DNA of 64,000 nucleotides from Cokeromyces recurvatus (taxonomy: Eukaryota; Mucoromycota; Mucoromycetes; Mucorales; Mucoraceae), in contig NW_026251415.1 in assembly GCF_025118155.1 (NCBI RefSeq), positions 248,001 to 312,000 on the forward strand, read 5' to 3'. Below the pieces are notes generated by a model. The model was given only the letters and a program-made list of their open reading frames with translations, did not search any database and was not told where the DNA came from. Shown here piece after piece: positions 1 to 11,892 of this stretch (position 1 is the first letter of the stretch; the number at the start of each line of letters is the position of its first letter). The position numbers and the translations under genes are program-made.

Positions 1-276
1 GATGTTCAAATCTATAGCTTGTTGATATCAGTTAAATATTTCTAATGATGGAATGAATTCCTCTTGTTTAAATATCTTGCAACAGTTATTATTAAATCGT
101 CTGATAATTGATAACAGTGGCAAAGCCTATTCAACTACTTTACTTAACAATTGCCACAAGTAACCTCACTATTAGCATTTTTATCCTTTTTTTTTTCCGC
201 AATGTAAATGCTTATAGCATGTACAAAGAGGAGGGGAGGGAGGGATGTTAATAATTTTATTTTTAAATCTATAAAA

Positions 277-514
277 TTAATTCGGTGGTGGCATGTTTTT
301 AGAAACTTTTTTATCCCTCATCGCTTTACGATTATGATTAGCAAAGCGAGCCTTGTTTTTGTTTTTATAGGTACGTTCTTGTGTTTCACTCACAGGAGGA
401 CGTTTATTTTCCTTCCCCTGAGAGTCCTTTTGAGCCTGACTCGTTTCTTCAGTCACTTGATTCTGATTTCCATCAAATAGCATATATTTATCCAGGATCT
501 TGTTTTTACGTGGC

Positions 515-557
<43 letters not shown>

Positions 558-2476
558 ATGCACACATTAGTTTTTTTTTAAGCTCACTCTATTCTATTCT
601 TTCTGTCTCTTTTTTTTTTTTTTTTTTTAAAAAAAAATAACAAACTTACATTTCTGTTAAACATAATAGCCCATCCCTCTAATTGCTCATTCGACATACC
701 AGTTTGCTTTCTCAATTCAGCTCTTTTCGCTGATTTACGAGCTGTACTATTACGAACAAATAATTCTGGATGATCAACAAATGTATGAACAAGTAGACTT
801 TCATTAATAACACCAGGATCAACGACTTCTTGTTTCCTTTTTATAATATCTATTGCAGTATCATCTCCATTTTCCATAGAGGCAGGCACACCGACATCAT
901 TGATATCATCATAAGTATCATCATATTCATCATCATACATATCTACAACACGCTTCAAGACATTCTTCTTTTCAGCTTGGATAAAACTCTTATCATTCAA
1001 TAATAAATCTGCATTTCCCTTGTCCTTTTTGCCGATATACATTTTAGAACTATCGACTGTAGGTCGATTAAAGATATCAAATTCATCATGATCGTATATA
1101 TTTCGTCTTGTTTTCAATATACTTTCTTTGTTTGAATCAAGGGATGGGTGCGAGGGCTCTGTTCGTTGTAATTCATCATCAGGTTGAGCAACAGCGTCAG
1201 GTGGTAATAAGGCCCTTCTTTCCATCTTGCGATCTAACTGTCGAACAGAATCGGGTAATGTATCCTCTAAGAGCTGCATAATGACTAACTCTGCATCATA
1301 ATGACTGGCTTCTAAACATGCCTCAATAAATCCATCACCAAGTTCAGGGAATAAATCATGGATTTGAGATACCTTTTCTATATTCTCTGTAACATCGGGT
1401 TGTTCCTTTTTAGAAGGATCGTGTAATAAAACTCTACCCTTATCATCATTACTGTCTCGAACTTGCTCCATGGACATGACTAGAAACATAATACGTTCAT
1501 CACCTCCACCAAATAGCTCTCGGTCAATCAATGCAAGTTTGTTTGAAATATCATATTCTACTTCCCAATCTAAGATTAAGGGTGCATCCAAGAAAGCTGA
1601 GCGTGTGGTATCTAAGCCACTTTGTTCAATATAGCTTATTAGTTTATGGCTCATGAATGCAATAGTTGAGTCATCATTATCTACACTATCTGTGATCCTG
1701 TCTAATGTGTGGTGATCTTGAATGGATGAAATATAACCAAGAGGTTTGAAGAAATGAATGTCAGCATATAGATTAAAGGCAGAGATAAATGTCTTTTTAA
1801 TTAAATAGACCCAATAAGATAAACTATCCTCTTTCTCGACACTCCCTTGGAAGAGTGGGTTCATGTTTTGGTAACATGAAATTAATATCTCATCTAGAGT
1901 CTCGAATTTGGATCGAATGATATCGACAAATAAAACAGATGATAGTAGGGAATCCAAGACACGAATAAGAACGTAAATTCGATTTAGCATGCTCTTAGAT
2001 AGAGGTGCAGAAAGTAAATTGGGTATGGATTGCACCGCATCCACTACTGTATTTAACAATGATACTATTTCATCTTTCAGACCTTCATACTGACTCGTTA
2101 ATTTTTTTATGATGGAACGTACTTGAGTCACATTAGACTCGCCGTATACTATAGAGAATCGAGAAAGTCTATCCACATTTAATAGTAAACTAGGGCAAGG
2201 ACCAGGTATATGGATCGAAGCGAGTCGAGAGTACACAAGAAAAATAGACCGAAGCAATGTGGCGTCTATTGCAACTTCAGTATCCATTTGCTCATTCAAT
2301 ACTTGATCGATGAACTGAGAAAGTGATTCATTATATGCTGTCTCGTGTAAGAAAGCATCATCTTGTAAATTGAGAAGTTCGGCGAGATTACGAGTCCATG
2401 AATAAAGTGCCACTTCCCATAAATTCTCTTCAATGGTCTCGTCTTTACAAGATACAAAAGGAATGAAGTCAAGCAT
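277..2476 (-). CDS. ASCC2: ASCC2-like activating signal cointegrator 1 complex subunit 2 (CUE domain)
   Basis: Two exons, 2476-650 and 513-277, give about 687 residues. The intron (649-514) starts GTAAGT and ends ATAG after a 39-nt T run on the sense strand, and the frame continues across it. ASCC2 is known as a ubiquitin-binding subunit of the ASCC complex (with ASCC1 and the helicase ASCC3), which acts in alkylation repair and ribosome quality control. What is seen: a helical N-terminal half, a CUE-type ubiquitin-binding domain near residues 367-405 (IHDLFPELGDGFIEACL), an acidic linker, and the family's basic C-terminal end (NRNPRKNKILDKYM, later ARFANHNRKAMRDKK), which lies wholly in exon 2 and clinches the assignment. 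It is divergent from ARPC3, with 251 bp between the two start codons. The first in-frame Met was taken as start. Confidence in the family is high; the exact N-terminus is less sure. Confidence 0.9.
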
Positions 2477-2727
2477 ATTTAGAAGAAGAAGAAAAGAGGC
2501 AGTGTGTAAGAAAGGAAGAGAGAAAATGATGAAATGCCAGATATAAAGCTGCGGTAATCAAATTTCTGGTTGTTTAAAAAAAAAAAAAAAAAAAAATGAC
2601 GACGTACTTTAGAAGACCGAAGGTGAATAAAAGCTATTATTAAAGATATTAAAGTTTTACATAAATAACACTTGGCAATTATTATTTTTTATTATTTTTT
2701 ATTTATTTCCTTTATTTTATATTAAAC

Positions 2728-3454
2728 ATGCCTGTAAGGCCTTTATATGAAAAGTAGAATTGAAAATAATGCTAATTAGAATAATTGGATGTTACTTTAT
2801 TATTCATAGGCATATCATTCACAGTTTAACAATGGAGATTATCAATCTGTTGGTAATATGTTTTTGTTACCTATAAAGACTAAATTTAGAGGCAATGCAC
2901 CTTTTGGTAAGCATCTTTAATTTAATTATTTTTTATTCTAATGTGCTGAAAGAATGGCATAATATACATTGTTTATAGCCGATCCTAATTCCGAAGACAT
3001 CATTGATGAAGCCCTCGACTTATTTCGTGCTAATTGCCTTTTTCGTAACTTTGAAATTAAAGGAAACGCTGACCGCGTTTTGATTTACTTGATTTTATTT
3101 ATTTCACAATGTCTTGGTTCCTTGAATAAGTATACACCTCAAAGTGAAGCTCTCAAGTCTTTAAACACTTTGGCACTTTCCAATTTTTCTATTCCAAGTG
3201 ATCCTTCATTCCCTTTAAATGCCATGTATCAAGGACCTGTTGATAAATTTCAAAGTGGTAAGTGTTTATGGCTGTTGTTTATTTATATTTTTATTTATTT
3301 ATTCTCTTTATAAAAAGATCAAATGAAGCAATATATGCAGCAACTTCGTCAGGAACTGGTTGTACGTTTAGTTGATAGAATTTACGTTGATGGACATCCA
3401 AGTAAATGGTGGATGTGTTTTTCCAAAAGAAAGTTTATGAATCTTAGTCTTTAA
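2728..3454 (+). CDS. ARPC3: Arp2/3 complex subunit 3 (p21-Arc)
   Basis: Four exons (2728-2733, 2810-2906, 2979-3257, 3318-3454) encode 172 residues, close to the usual ~178. The first exon holds only two codons (Met-Pro); the next starts AYHSQFN, so the N-terminus matches the MPAYHS start of the family. Other family landmarks: GNMFLLPIKTKFRG, IIDEALDLFRANCLF, a FPLNA motif, and the end HPSKWWMCFSKRKFMN. The protein is a structural subunit of the seven-member Arp2/3 complex, which nucleates branched actin in the cytoplasm (endocytic patches in fungi). All introns are GT-AG and short (60-76 bp). It converges on the SET gene, whose stop is about 300 bp downstream. Confidence 0.95.
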
Positions 3455-3760
3455 GATAGTATTATTTTTTTTTTAATTAAAAAGAAAAAGGGAGGAGAGA
3501 GGATGTTGTATTTGATCCTTCTTCTTTACATGTTGAATTAGGTGTCATTTAGTTTTTATCATCTTTCGTCCTTTTAATATTGTAATAATCATTTATTTAT
3601 TTATTATAATCTAGTTATTTTTGACATGTGAAACTCTCTATTGTCTATTTTTTTTTTTTTTTATCCTTAATAGAAGGATTTCGTCTATGTCCTGTCATAC
3701 TATTTTAGACTCATATATGTAAAGAAAACAAGTTTTCTATTCGCTTGGTATTCATATTTT

Positions 3761-4492
3761 TTATTGTTTTGATTTATGTAACTGACCACTCATGTCGATA
3801 CCTCTTTTAGCCCAAAATGATTTACCGTATGTTACCAACTGTTATAATATAAATAGATAAAAAATAAAGTTAGTGTTCCAATTAAAGGTAAATGTATAAT
3901 GTTTTACCAATTCATCTCCCTTTTTAATTTTTCGATTGCCATTAACAAAAATGCCAACTTTTATGTGCTTTGTTTTTTCATCCATGTAATTCATAAAACA
4001 TACATTGGGTTCAGGTCCACAACCACGAAAATCATTGCAAAATCGAGCTTCATTACCACAACGTCCTGCATCGATGGATAAATCTGTTCCGTATCTCAAT
4101 ACATAATCTGAAGTAGGATCATAACCATCCTTATATTCAACTACGCCTAGGTAATCAATGATCAACTGCTTCGGATGTAATGTCTGTGCTGCAAATAATC
4201 CATAAGCACCATAACAAGGATGGTTCTTATCGATAATCTTTTTGATCTTTACATTACGTCTTTGTTCTTTTGTGCCTGGAAATGTGCCAATCAAATTAAC
4301 ATGTTCATTCATAAAATTGATGGTACGTCGTGGATCTTGAACGTTCGCCCTTGCTGGTTGATATAGATCTCTTAGTTCAGTTGGCACATTGGGAGACCAA
4401 AAAAGCTTATCGATATATTTCACTCCTGGTGTCCAGCCAGAGGGCGACGGCACTTCCTTTACATTACGTAAATATTGCATCTGCTGATTCAT
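3761..4492 (-). CDS. Small stand-alone SET-domain protein (putative lysine methyltransferase)
   Basis: Two exons, 4492-3908 and 3838-3761, give 220 residues. Splicing matters: reading through gives a nonsense tail, while splicing restores GDELLVTYGKSFWAKRG, the classic SET C-terminal signature. Visible SET parts are the SAM-binding start (YGAYGLFAAQTL), IIDYLGVV, YVLRYGTDLSID, and the pseudoknot region GNEARFCNDFRG followed by PNVCF, in place of the usual NHxCxPN. The N-terminal ~100 residues carry no domain I recognise, and there is no pre-SET or post-SET cysteine cluster. SET enzymes move methyl groups from S-adenosylmethionine to lysine; the substrate (histone or not) cannot be told. The nearest neighbours are the convergent ARPC3 and a tandem coiled-coil gene. 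Confidence 0.8.
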
Positions 4493-4880
4493 CTTGATCA
4501 GTTACATGAATTTATTTGAAAATAAAATTAAGAAAAAAAGAAGAAAATATTTGTAGTAGTATGGTATAAGATGGTGTGTATATAGTGGATAGGATAACCA
4601 TTTAAAAATAATAGTAATAGGAAAAATTATGGTATTTCATTTTCTACAGCAAGGACTTCAAATCGGGAATCATTCTTGATAATAATAATACTATTTGTTA
4701 CGACAATAGAAGACAAAGGATTATTGACTGTAAAATACAAATTTATAAAGCGTAATGAATAATAATATTATAATAGATTTAAATAGTAAACAAGCTTACT
4801 TGGGTGATGGCTATTCGTGATAGTTGTTGTTTCTATATCATGATTAGAAGTATTTACTTGTTACGACAAAACTACTACTG

Positions 4881-4913
<33 letters not shown>

Positions 4914-4922
4914 GTATACTTT
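4493..4922. other. Intergenic, SET gene promoter side with trinucleotide repeat
   Basis: This is the space between the SET gene start and the end of the coiled-coil gene. It is AT-rich with a (CTA)n microsatellite at its right end. I see no ORF, RNA or conserved block. Confidence 0.6.
4871..4913. repeat. (ACT)n microsatellite
   Basis: About fourteen near-perfect ACT units, with one GCT interruption, ending just before the stop codon of the coiled-coil gene. The same trinucleotide family recurs at 35152-35176 and inside two coding exons as poly-Thr. Confidence 0.9.
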
Positions 4923-6112
4923 TTAGTTGTATTTTTTTGTTTCTTTTTTCATAGTAGTAGAAAACTTTAAATTTAAATCCCATTGTTCTACATGATCCAT
5001 GCATATGTCAGATATGAATACTAATAATTGACGATTCTGTACAGTTAGCCAATGTATATCTGACTTGAGGTCATTGATATGGATGGCTTGTCTATTTAAA
5101 AACTTTTTAGTCTTATGTAATTCTGATATTAACGAATTAGGCTCCACTGCTTTTTTATGCTGTCTTAAATGAGGCACAACAGTACGTTCTATCCATTCTC
5201 TATATATCTTGAACTTTTCTTCCAATTTTTCAATGATGATTGATTTATCATTTAGTATAGTACTCTGTTCGTCAATTGTATTTAATAAAGCGTCTATTTC
5301 CTCTTCTTTAATCGTGATACGTGCCTCTAAGAGAGCCATCCCTTTTTCATGTCTGTGTATTTGATGGTGTAGTTCCTTATTAAGTAGTGAGATTTCCTTT
5401 GCATTCTCTTTATGATACTCCAATTGCTCAGTGAGTTCAGTAGTTATGTTGGTCATAGAATCGATATGCAGATTTAAATCATTTATTTCCTTCTCCTTCC
5501 TCTCTACATGATCTTCAAGCTCTAGAATTTGAGTGGATAGTTCATTTGTTCGTACTTGAAGTGAATTGTAATTTTCTTGACTTTCATACAGACGATGTTT
5601 CAAGTCATGCATGCTATTTAACTCTTTCTGTAGTGATTCAATCCTATCCTCTTTTCGTTCTATATGTTCTTTATATTCAGTCTCTGAATTAGATAAAGCT
5701 TTCTCTAATTGATCTATCTTCTTTTGTAGCTGTAATGTTTTCCAGTATATTTCTTGTCGGTTAATCTATACATGGAATAAATCGTATGTTAATATTACTT
5801 ACTTGCATGTGCCTTTTATTTATTTATTTATTTATGTATTTATTTATTAGGAAGGAAAGTGGACTACTATACCATCTTTTGAAGTATTGTATTTTTAGCT
5901 CTCAGTTCTGCTAACTCTAAATCCTTTGTGATAAGTAAAGCCTTAGTATCGTTTTTATCTCTTTCCAATTCTTGAATCGTCGATTCTAACTTTTTGCTTT
6001 TAGCATACAAGATATCCATTTCCTTTTGTTTTACATGTTTATATTTTTCAAATTGATCTGAGGAAGCTACAGATATTTTTTTAGTATAGGTTTCATTACT
6101 TGAACTTGTCAT
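4923..6112 (-). CDS. Coiled-coil protein of unknown function
   Basis: Two exons, 6112-5873 and 5765-4923, join in frame after Met80 to give 360 residues. The donor is GTATAG and the acceptor TATAG; the intron contains a (TATT)n repeat. Almost the whole protein is heptad-rich and charged (K/E/Q/L), for example residues 30-80 and the long stretch that starts INRQEIYWKTLQLQKKI. It reads as one long parallel coiled coil with a short Ser/Thr-rich head. A less charged tail (HWLTVQNRQLLVFISDICM) may be a globular cap. I do not recognise a family: the composition resembles many cytoskeletal, centrosomal or golgin-like proteins and gives no specific function. The start is the first Met, in a normal context. 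Confidence 0.75.
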
Positions 6113-7115
6113 GATTAGTGAAAATTTGATGTATTATTTTGTTATAAAGTTTATAATTGTCGATACATTACTGTATTATTGAATGATGAACCACTTGGGA
6201 AATGTATAAAAAAAAAATCATTTTTGTACAAGTAGTTTATTTTATTTTAACTAGCAGCAGCAAAATAAGAATAATCACGAGATATTAATATTAAATTTGC
6301 CCGGATCGAGGGGGGGAGGGGGACGAATATAGAAGGTTTTATTATGGGGAAAGGGAAGGGCTTAGTAAAGAGAACGATCATGATCTGTTAAGAAGGACGA
6401 GCTTATTTACCAAGAAGAAAGAATGACAGATCAAGGCTTTTTTTTTTTTCCTTAGAAGGGATGTAATTGGTTTAAAAGGGTCCATGTTTGTTTCTTGCAT
6501 TTGCAATTTTTTTTCTCTTTTTTTTACAAGTACTGTATTATATATTATTAAATGAAAGAATTTCTACTTTGTTTATAAACATCTTTATACGTGCCTTTAA
6601 TTAAATACATAAATATATACATGTATATACTCCCTCTTCTTAGTTATGTTAATCACTTCTTTTCTTTTACTCTGTGTGTTATGGCAATATTGCTATTAGT
6701 CATCATTTGTGTTTCAATAGTTATTAATTGTGCGTAGACGATACATTGCACACATTATAAAAATACATTCAATACACTTTCTTTTAAAAAAAAACAATAA
6801 ACAAAATTCCCCCTTTTCTTCTTCTTCTTCTTTTTCATTAATAAAGATACAAGTTCATAGAGAAGGAGTACACTTTAGTTTCGTTCTCCCTTGACATTCG
6901 TCTCTCGTCATTTTTCCCATCTTGTCCAAAAATAGAATAATGCATTATCTCGTTACTACGTAATTCTAAACTGATCCCTTTTTATTTCGCATATTGTAAA
7001 AATGTACAGAAGATAGGTTGAAATAATTAGGTATGAAGGAGGAGGAGGGGAGAAAGAAAAAAAAGGGAGTTTTTTTTTTTTTTTTCCTCCACTATACATA
7101 AGCTGTTATATAGGC
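6113..7115. other. Intergenic, no gene seen
   Basis: About 1 kb between the coiled-coil gene start and the TOM5 stop. It contains a G-rich patch (6306-6322), several T and A runs, and a CTT-rich stretch near 6816-6834. No ORF with gene-like composition was found. Confidence 0.6.
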
Positions 7116-7441
7116 TTAAAAAAATTTCTTGACTTGTTCAATGGCAAAAGGAGCTAAAAGATAATTCGCATTAGTTACATTACTTTATTAATAACAACTC
7201 TTCCTTATGCATCTTTCTCTCTCCAGAATATTTATATAGTCTATTTACCAGCACGAATAGCCAAAACAACAACAGCAAAATTAGAAACAGTGGCAATGGT
7301 ACGTTGACGGAGCATAGCTTTTTGTTCTGGAGTAAGTTGGGGTTGCTGATTTAAATATAAAGAAAAAAAAATTGAAAAGGATACATTTAGTTACATAAAT
7401 TTATAATTATTAATTGTATGTATTACTTGAGGCATAAACAT
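7116..7441 (-). CDS. TOM5: Tom5-like small subunit of the mitochondrial outer-membrane translocase
   Basis: Three tiny exons (7441-7427, 7345-7249, 7153-7116) give a 49-residue protein that begins MFMPQQPQLTPEQKAMLRQ and ends RAAPFAIEQVKKFF. Each intron is GT-AG (GTAATA..TCAG, GTAAAT..TTAG), and the second splice removes an in-frame stop (GGTAAATAG). Fungal Tom5 is a tail-anchored protein of about 50 residues with a short charged cytosolic head, one membrane helix and a (S/A)PF motif near the end. Here the helix is about residues 22-40 and the motif is APF. It would help pass precursors through the TOM pore. Sequence similarity in such a short protein is weak, so the layout and the APF motif carry the call. 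Confidence 0.75.
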
Positions 7442-7641
7442 TTTGAGAATGATGATGAGAGAAAGAAGAAATGATAATTATCTGTCTGTCAAAGCCATTA
7501 TTTCACGCACCCCTGGGTATCAAAAAAAAAAAAAAAAACATAATGAATGATGGTGATGAATATGCACGTGACCACTATTTTTTTATTTGAAAGAAATAAT
7601 GCAAACTTTATTTGAAAAGAAAAAAAAAAAAAAAAAAAAGA

Positions 7642-8135
7642 TTATTGTACTTTGAAGGTGTGTAATGCTCTATCAACACCACCTGGAGATCCATAAATTG
7701 TCACTGGTATTTGGCAATCAAATGTACTAACTTCTATATCTTGTAAGCTTTGATAATGGCAATGCTTTTCATCATTCATAATAGGTATAAATGGAGGCTT
7801 ATTATGAATGCCTGTGAGAAACTCAAATCTTAAAAAGTATTTTAAAGATACTAAAAAAAAAAAAAAATGATTAGAAATATTTACAAATAAGAAAGAGAGA
7901 AAAAAGAAAAAGGTTTACCTCCTGTTGTTTGAAATTCAGGTGAAGCAGTGGCAGGTATTGGTAATGAAAACGATAATCTTTTATTATCAAAGCAAATAGA
8001 ATGAAAATCTGAATGTGTTTTTCTTGATACTCGTGAAATATAATGTGGATTTCTTAATGCAATCGTACTTTCCACATTTTCACTACTTTCCAAAAATATA
8101 GAAATCTATAAGCAGTAATAAATGATAAGTCTAAT

Positions 8136-8183
<48 letters not shown>

Positions 8184-9929
8184 GTATGTTAATAGATTGG
8201 CTTCATTAAAGTCCAAGATGCCAATAACAGGTTCGCCTAATCGATAGGCTGTTTTGATTAAATGAAGTTTTGCTACTCTTTGATTATTTTTACAAATGTC
8301 GTACATTGCTATATATAAAATATGTTTATAATAAATCGGTATATTTGTATATAAATATGTATTTTACTAGTATTGAATTCCTTAGATTACCTTTTTTACT
8401 ACAATGAGTAATTCTTGAAACGATTTGAAAGCAGGATTGATCTACATCACACTCTTTATTTATTTTTTTCTTATTGTCATAGACTTCACTATTACGTCTT
8501 GTAATTTCATGAATCGTATTATTTTTCATACTATTTTCAAAGAGTTCGTTTACATAATCTATGAATTGTTGTGAATTTGACTTGTTTTGTATTTGGTTTT
8601 CTTCTTTCACTTTTTTAGTCTTGCATGGATTAGAATCGCATTCCTCTACTATAGCCTTATCTTTATAAAACACAACGGGATTTAATAAATCATAGATAGG
8701 TCTTGATCCATCTTCTGATACGTGATTAAGTACACGAAATCGTATTTGAACTATGTGACCTTGATTTGGTATAGTAGATAGTTTAGCTGTCATTGTAGGT
8801 GCCCTTTGAGCTCCAACCACTAAGTAGTAATTAAATCGAATCGTTTTCCCTCTATGAGAAGGTGGTATATCATTTGGTAATTGAATTTTATAAGAATCTT
8901 TTTCATAAAAGAGTTTAATACAAGTTTTCATTCTTTGTTTCCTCTCCTCCTCCTCCTCCAATATTTTATACATACTAAAATCATTCATTTTTTTTCTTAC
9001 ATTTTTTAGTTTCCCCAGGTGCTAAATCTAAATCAACAAATAAGATGGAAGGTGGTGTAGAAAAGACAGGCAATGTACGAGCATCTAGAAGAAGAATAAT
9101 AATAAAATGTCAATAGAGTATTCGACTTGGTGTACAAAACCTTGACTAACCCAAATGAGAATCTGATTTAGCTACCATTAAACCACCTCCACCTCCACCA
9201 CTAAATCCTCTTTGAGGATTATACATTGTATAATGTTTTAAAGAATCAAATTCATTAACATTAATTAAATTAGCATCAACTACAAAACTTCCTATAACTT
9301 GTGCAAAACCACAAATTAAATGTTCAGATACTTGTTTCTTTAAAGGCGAAGATGAATATCGACGTGAAGATACTACTGAAGAGCGAAAAGAAGAATTAGA
9401 ATCCATTGAACTTCTAGGACTTGTATTTTGTTGTAAGAAAGTATCTGTACTTGATCGAGGTGTAGGTGAATCAAGTTCAATAGGAATTCCAACATTCTCT
9501 TCTTCTTCTTCTTCTTCTCTTTCTTCTTTTTCTCCTTCTTCTTTGTTTATTGTATTGGCTAATGGAATATTTAAAGGTGTAGGTCTCAATGTTGAAGATG
9601 GTCGTTGATGATGACGAGTTAAAAAGGCAAAGGTAGAAGAAGCTAAAGAGGATATTGTTCGTGATTGAATAGGTGTTGAACGTGTCTGTTGCTGAGCATC
9701 ATTTGTTAAAGATATAGGAGTAGAATGAGATGTCTTTACTGATTTATTAACGTTATGAATAGGATTTGTAAAGGCAATTGTACAAGATAATGTTTCACCA
9801 GCATAAAATACAGCTCCTTGGGATAGTGTAGTTGTTACTGTGAACGAATAGAAAGAAAAAAATAATATTTAATTCATTTTTGAATCTAAATGAGTATCAT
9901 TTTCTTCATTTTTTACCCAACACGCTCAT
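7642..9929 (-). CDS. RGP1: RGP1-like subunit of the Ric1-Rgp1 Rab6 exchange factor
   Basis: Seven exons (9929-9917, 9837-9151, 9084-9001, 8897-8391, 8308-8181, 8105-7919, 7850-7642) give 604 residues. RGP1 is the partner of RIC1 in the Golgi guanine-nucleotide exchange factor for Rab6/Ypt6 and has an arrestin-like fold. Seen: N-terminal MSVLVTTTLSQGAVFYAGE, a Ser/Thr/Glu-rich loop (about residues 45-150), the signature IQLPNDIPPSHRGK followed by FNYYLVVGAQR, then AYRLGEPVIGILDFN and the C-terminal SLKYFLRFEFLTG and FDCQIPVTIYG strands. Two splice sites are unusual: the acceptor of exon 4 lies after an A-rich GAAAAAG, and the donor after 8181 is GT followed directly by a T run of almost 40. 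Both were accepted because they restore the family sequence (GETKKYSYKIQLP) and the frame. Confidence 0.88.
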
Positions 9930-10077
9930 TAATGACAAAGAAAGAAAAAGTCAAAAAAAGAAAGAGAAAAGTAACGACTTTTTTTTTTTTTTTTTTTTAA
10001 TAAGCGAATGAACTCTTTACATTATCTTACGTAAACACATAGATATATTTATAGCAATTATGATTGTTGTTTTATTA

Positions 10078-11892
10078 CTATGAAGAGTTATGATTAAGAG
10101 GTAAACTATGATTTAGTTTTGTAGTAGCAGCAGTATCTACCATATGAGATGAAAATGAAGTTGTAGGCATCTTCTTTTGTTGTTCAAATAGGTAAAATGA
10201 GGATCTTTGAGGTGGAACAGCAGGAGCTACGATAGAAGGTAATGAATAACAATAAATAGGTTGTTGATTTAATTCATGAGTTGAACAAGAAGAATGTGAC
10301 CTTGTATGATGATGTCGTTTCTGTTGCTGCTTATCATTGTTATGTATAACAATTTGGTTTAATGATTTCTGTAAATCAGCTAATGTCATATTTTCTTCTT
10401 CTTTATCAGCACTTGTAGTCATCATAGCAGGCAAAAATTGAAGTGGAGATGATAATGAATAGATCTTTTGTTGATCCAGTAATAAATGATCATCTAACAA
10501 TGATATAGTAGAAGATCTTTTTGTTGTAGGATAGATAAGAGAAGAAGGTCTATTCAAGATATAACGATGGCTCCTTTCTTCTTCCTTCTTCTTCTTCTTC
10601 TCTTCTTCCTCTTGATGATTGATTTGGATCAATTTCTTACCGCGAACAGAGGAATGATATATTAATTTATTGTTACGCTGATGATTGTCATAGGAACCTA
10701 ATTCATCATCACAAATAGTAGTAGTCACATCTTGAAAGTAATTGATATAAGGTGGTAACTGTGTATTCTTCTTCTTCATCATCATCATCTTCTTCTTCTT
10801 TTTCTCTTCTTTTGTTATATTATCATGTGATATTAGTTTATCGAGGCTCTTTTTATGACTATCGACAAGAAGTGGTTTATCATGATTCATCCAATTTCGA
10901 ACATCATCTGATCGTTTCTTTTTTAATGCCATGATCGCTTTATTCTCACCGTCGTTATTACCCGATAATTCTTCTTCATTCATATTATTTATTTTATTGT
11001 TACGTCTAAATGTAGTTGAACGTGTTGGTCTTCTTTTGATCATCGTTTTAGGTCTATGACTTATACTTGTCATATCAGTAAAAATGCTCATTGTATCATC
11101 ATCTGGTATAGGTTCAATAGGGGGTGGTGATGAAACTCGAATTGTAGGATCATTAGCCATTAATTCTGCTAATGATCTTCTCCATTCTTCAATGACCTTG
11201 ATTTTTTCATTTGATAATATAGGTGTTGGTGTTGGTGTTGACGTTGGTATTGGTGTTGGCGTTGGCATTGGCGTTGGATGATATGTATGAGCTTGTACAA
11301 GCACAGGTGGCGAATAAGGAAATGTTTGAAGCATCTGTTCTTTCACTGCTTGAGTGAATTTCCACATTTTTGTCAAGACAAATAACCATCTTTCTAAATC
11401 CTTTTGTGTTTGAGCTTTTAATGTGACGCAATTGGAATCTAAAGTACGTATAGAAAAACATTTACTATATTGAGATGATTGTAGAGGCGATCTTTTTGTT
11501 CTCTTCAAGACAGAGATAGAAGAGATTTGAATGATATCAATGCTCCATTCTGGTAGTTGATAATATTTTAGTTCTGTCGTATTGCTGGCTATTAATCTTT
11601 TATTTTTATCTTTTGGTGTAGCTAATAAAGGTGATGTTAAAGGATATTGATTTTGTTCTAATAAAAGATCATTTTCTTCATAGTGTTTATATAATGTATT
11701 AGGCGGTAATTTTGTTTTTCGTGTAGATAAGCAAGTAAAACAAGATCCATCAAATCGAAATAGTCTCCATTGCCAATGTTTCGTTCCTGCTGTTCGAATA
11801 TATAAATGTCCTTCAAAAATAGGTGTTGAAGTTACAGGGATTTCTACCTCTTGAACTTCTTTACCGTTTCTATCTAAAAAAAACTGCAACAT
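10078..11892 (-). CDS. PH-domain protein of unknown function
   Basis: A single open exon of 604 residues. Residues 24-180 look like a pleckstrin-homology domain with a long insert: IFEGHLYIRTAG, HWQWRLFRFDGSCFTCLS, then CFSIRTLDSNCVTLKAQT and the closing helix DLERWLFVLTKMWKF with its conserved Trp. The rest is low-complexity and probably disordered: a Pro/Thr dipeptide-like run (about 203-225), polybasic and poly-Glu blocks, Gln/His-rich and Ser-rich tails. PH domains bind phosphoinositides or proteins at membranes; nothing shows which. The sequence just before the chosen Met (TTATTATGTTGCAG) would also serve as a splice acceptor, so an upstream exon is possible, though I found no clear one. 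It lies 148 bp upstream of RGP1 on the same strand. Confidence 0.75.
   Translation of the reverse strand: MLQFFLDRNGKEVQEVEIPVTSTPIFEGHLYIRTAGTKHWQWRLFRFDGSCFTCLSTRKTKLPPNTLYKHYEENDLLLEQNQYPLTSPLLATPKDKNKRLIASNTTELKYYQLPEWSIDIIQISSISVLKRTKRSPLQSSQYSKCFSIRTLDSNCVTLKAQTQKDLERWLFVLTKMWKFTQAVKEQMLQTFPYSPPVLVQAHTYHPTPMPTPTPIPTSTPTPTPILSNEKIKVIEEWRRSLAELMANDPTIRVSSPPPIEPIPDDDTMSIFTDMTSISHRPKTMIKRRPTRSTTFRRNNKINNMNEEELSGNNDGENKAIMALKKKRSDDVRNWMNHDKPLLVDSHKKSLDKLISHDNITKEEKKKKKMMMMKKKNTQLPPYINYFQDVTTTICDDELGSYDNHQRNNKLIYHSSVRGKKLIQINHQEEEEKKKKKEEERSHRYILNRPSSLIYPTTKRSSTISLLDDHLLLDQQKIYSLSSPLQFLPAMMTTSADKEEENMTLADLQKSLNQIVIHNNDKQQQKRHHHTRSHSSCSTHELNQQPIYCYSLPSIVAPAVPPQRSSFYLFEQQKKMPTTSFSSHMVDTAATTKLNHSLPLNHNSS

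Noticed and set aside
4871..4913. Regular triplet repeat considered as a CRISPR or tandem gene array
   Set aside because: It is a simple microsatellite with no spacers, and the genome is eukaryotic.
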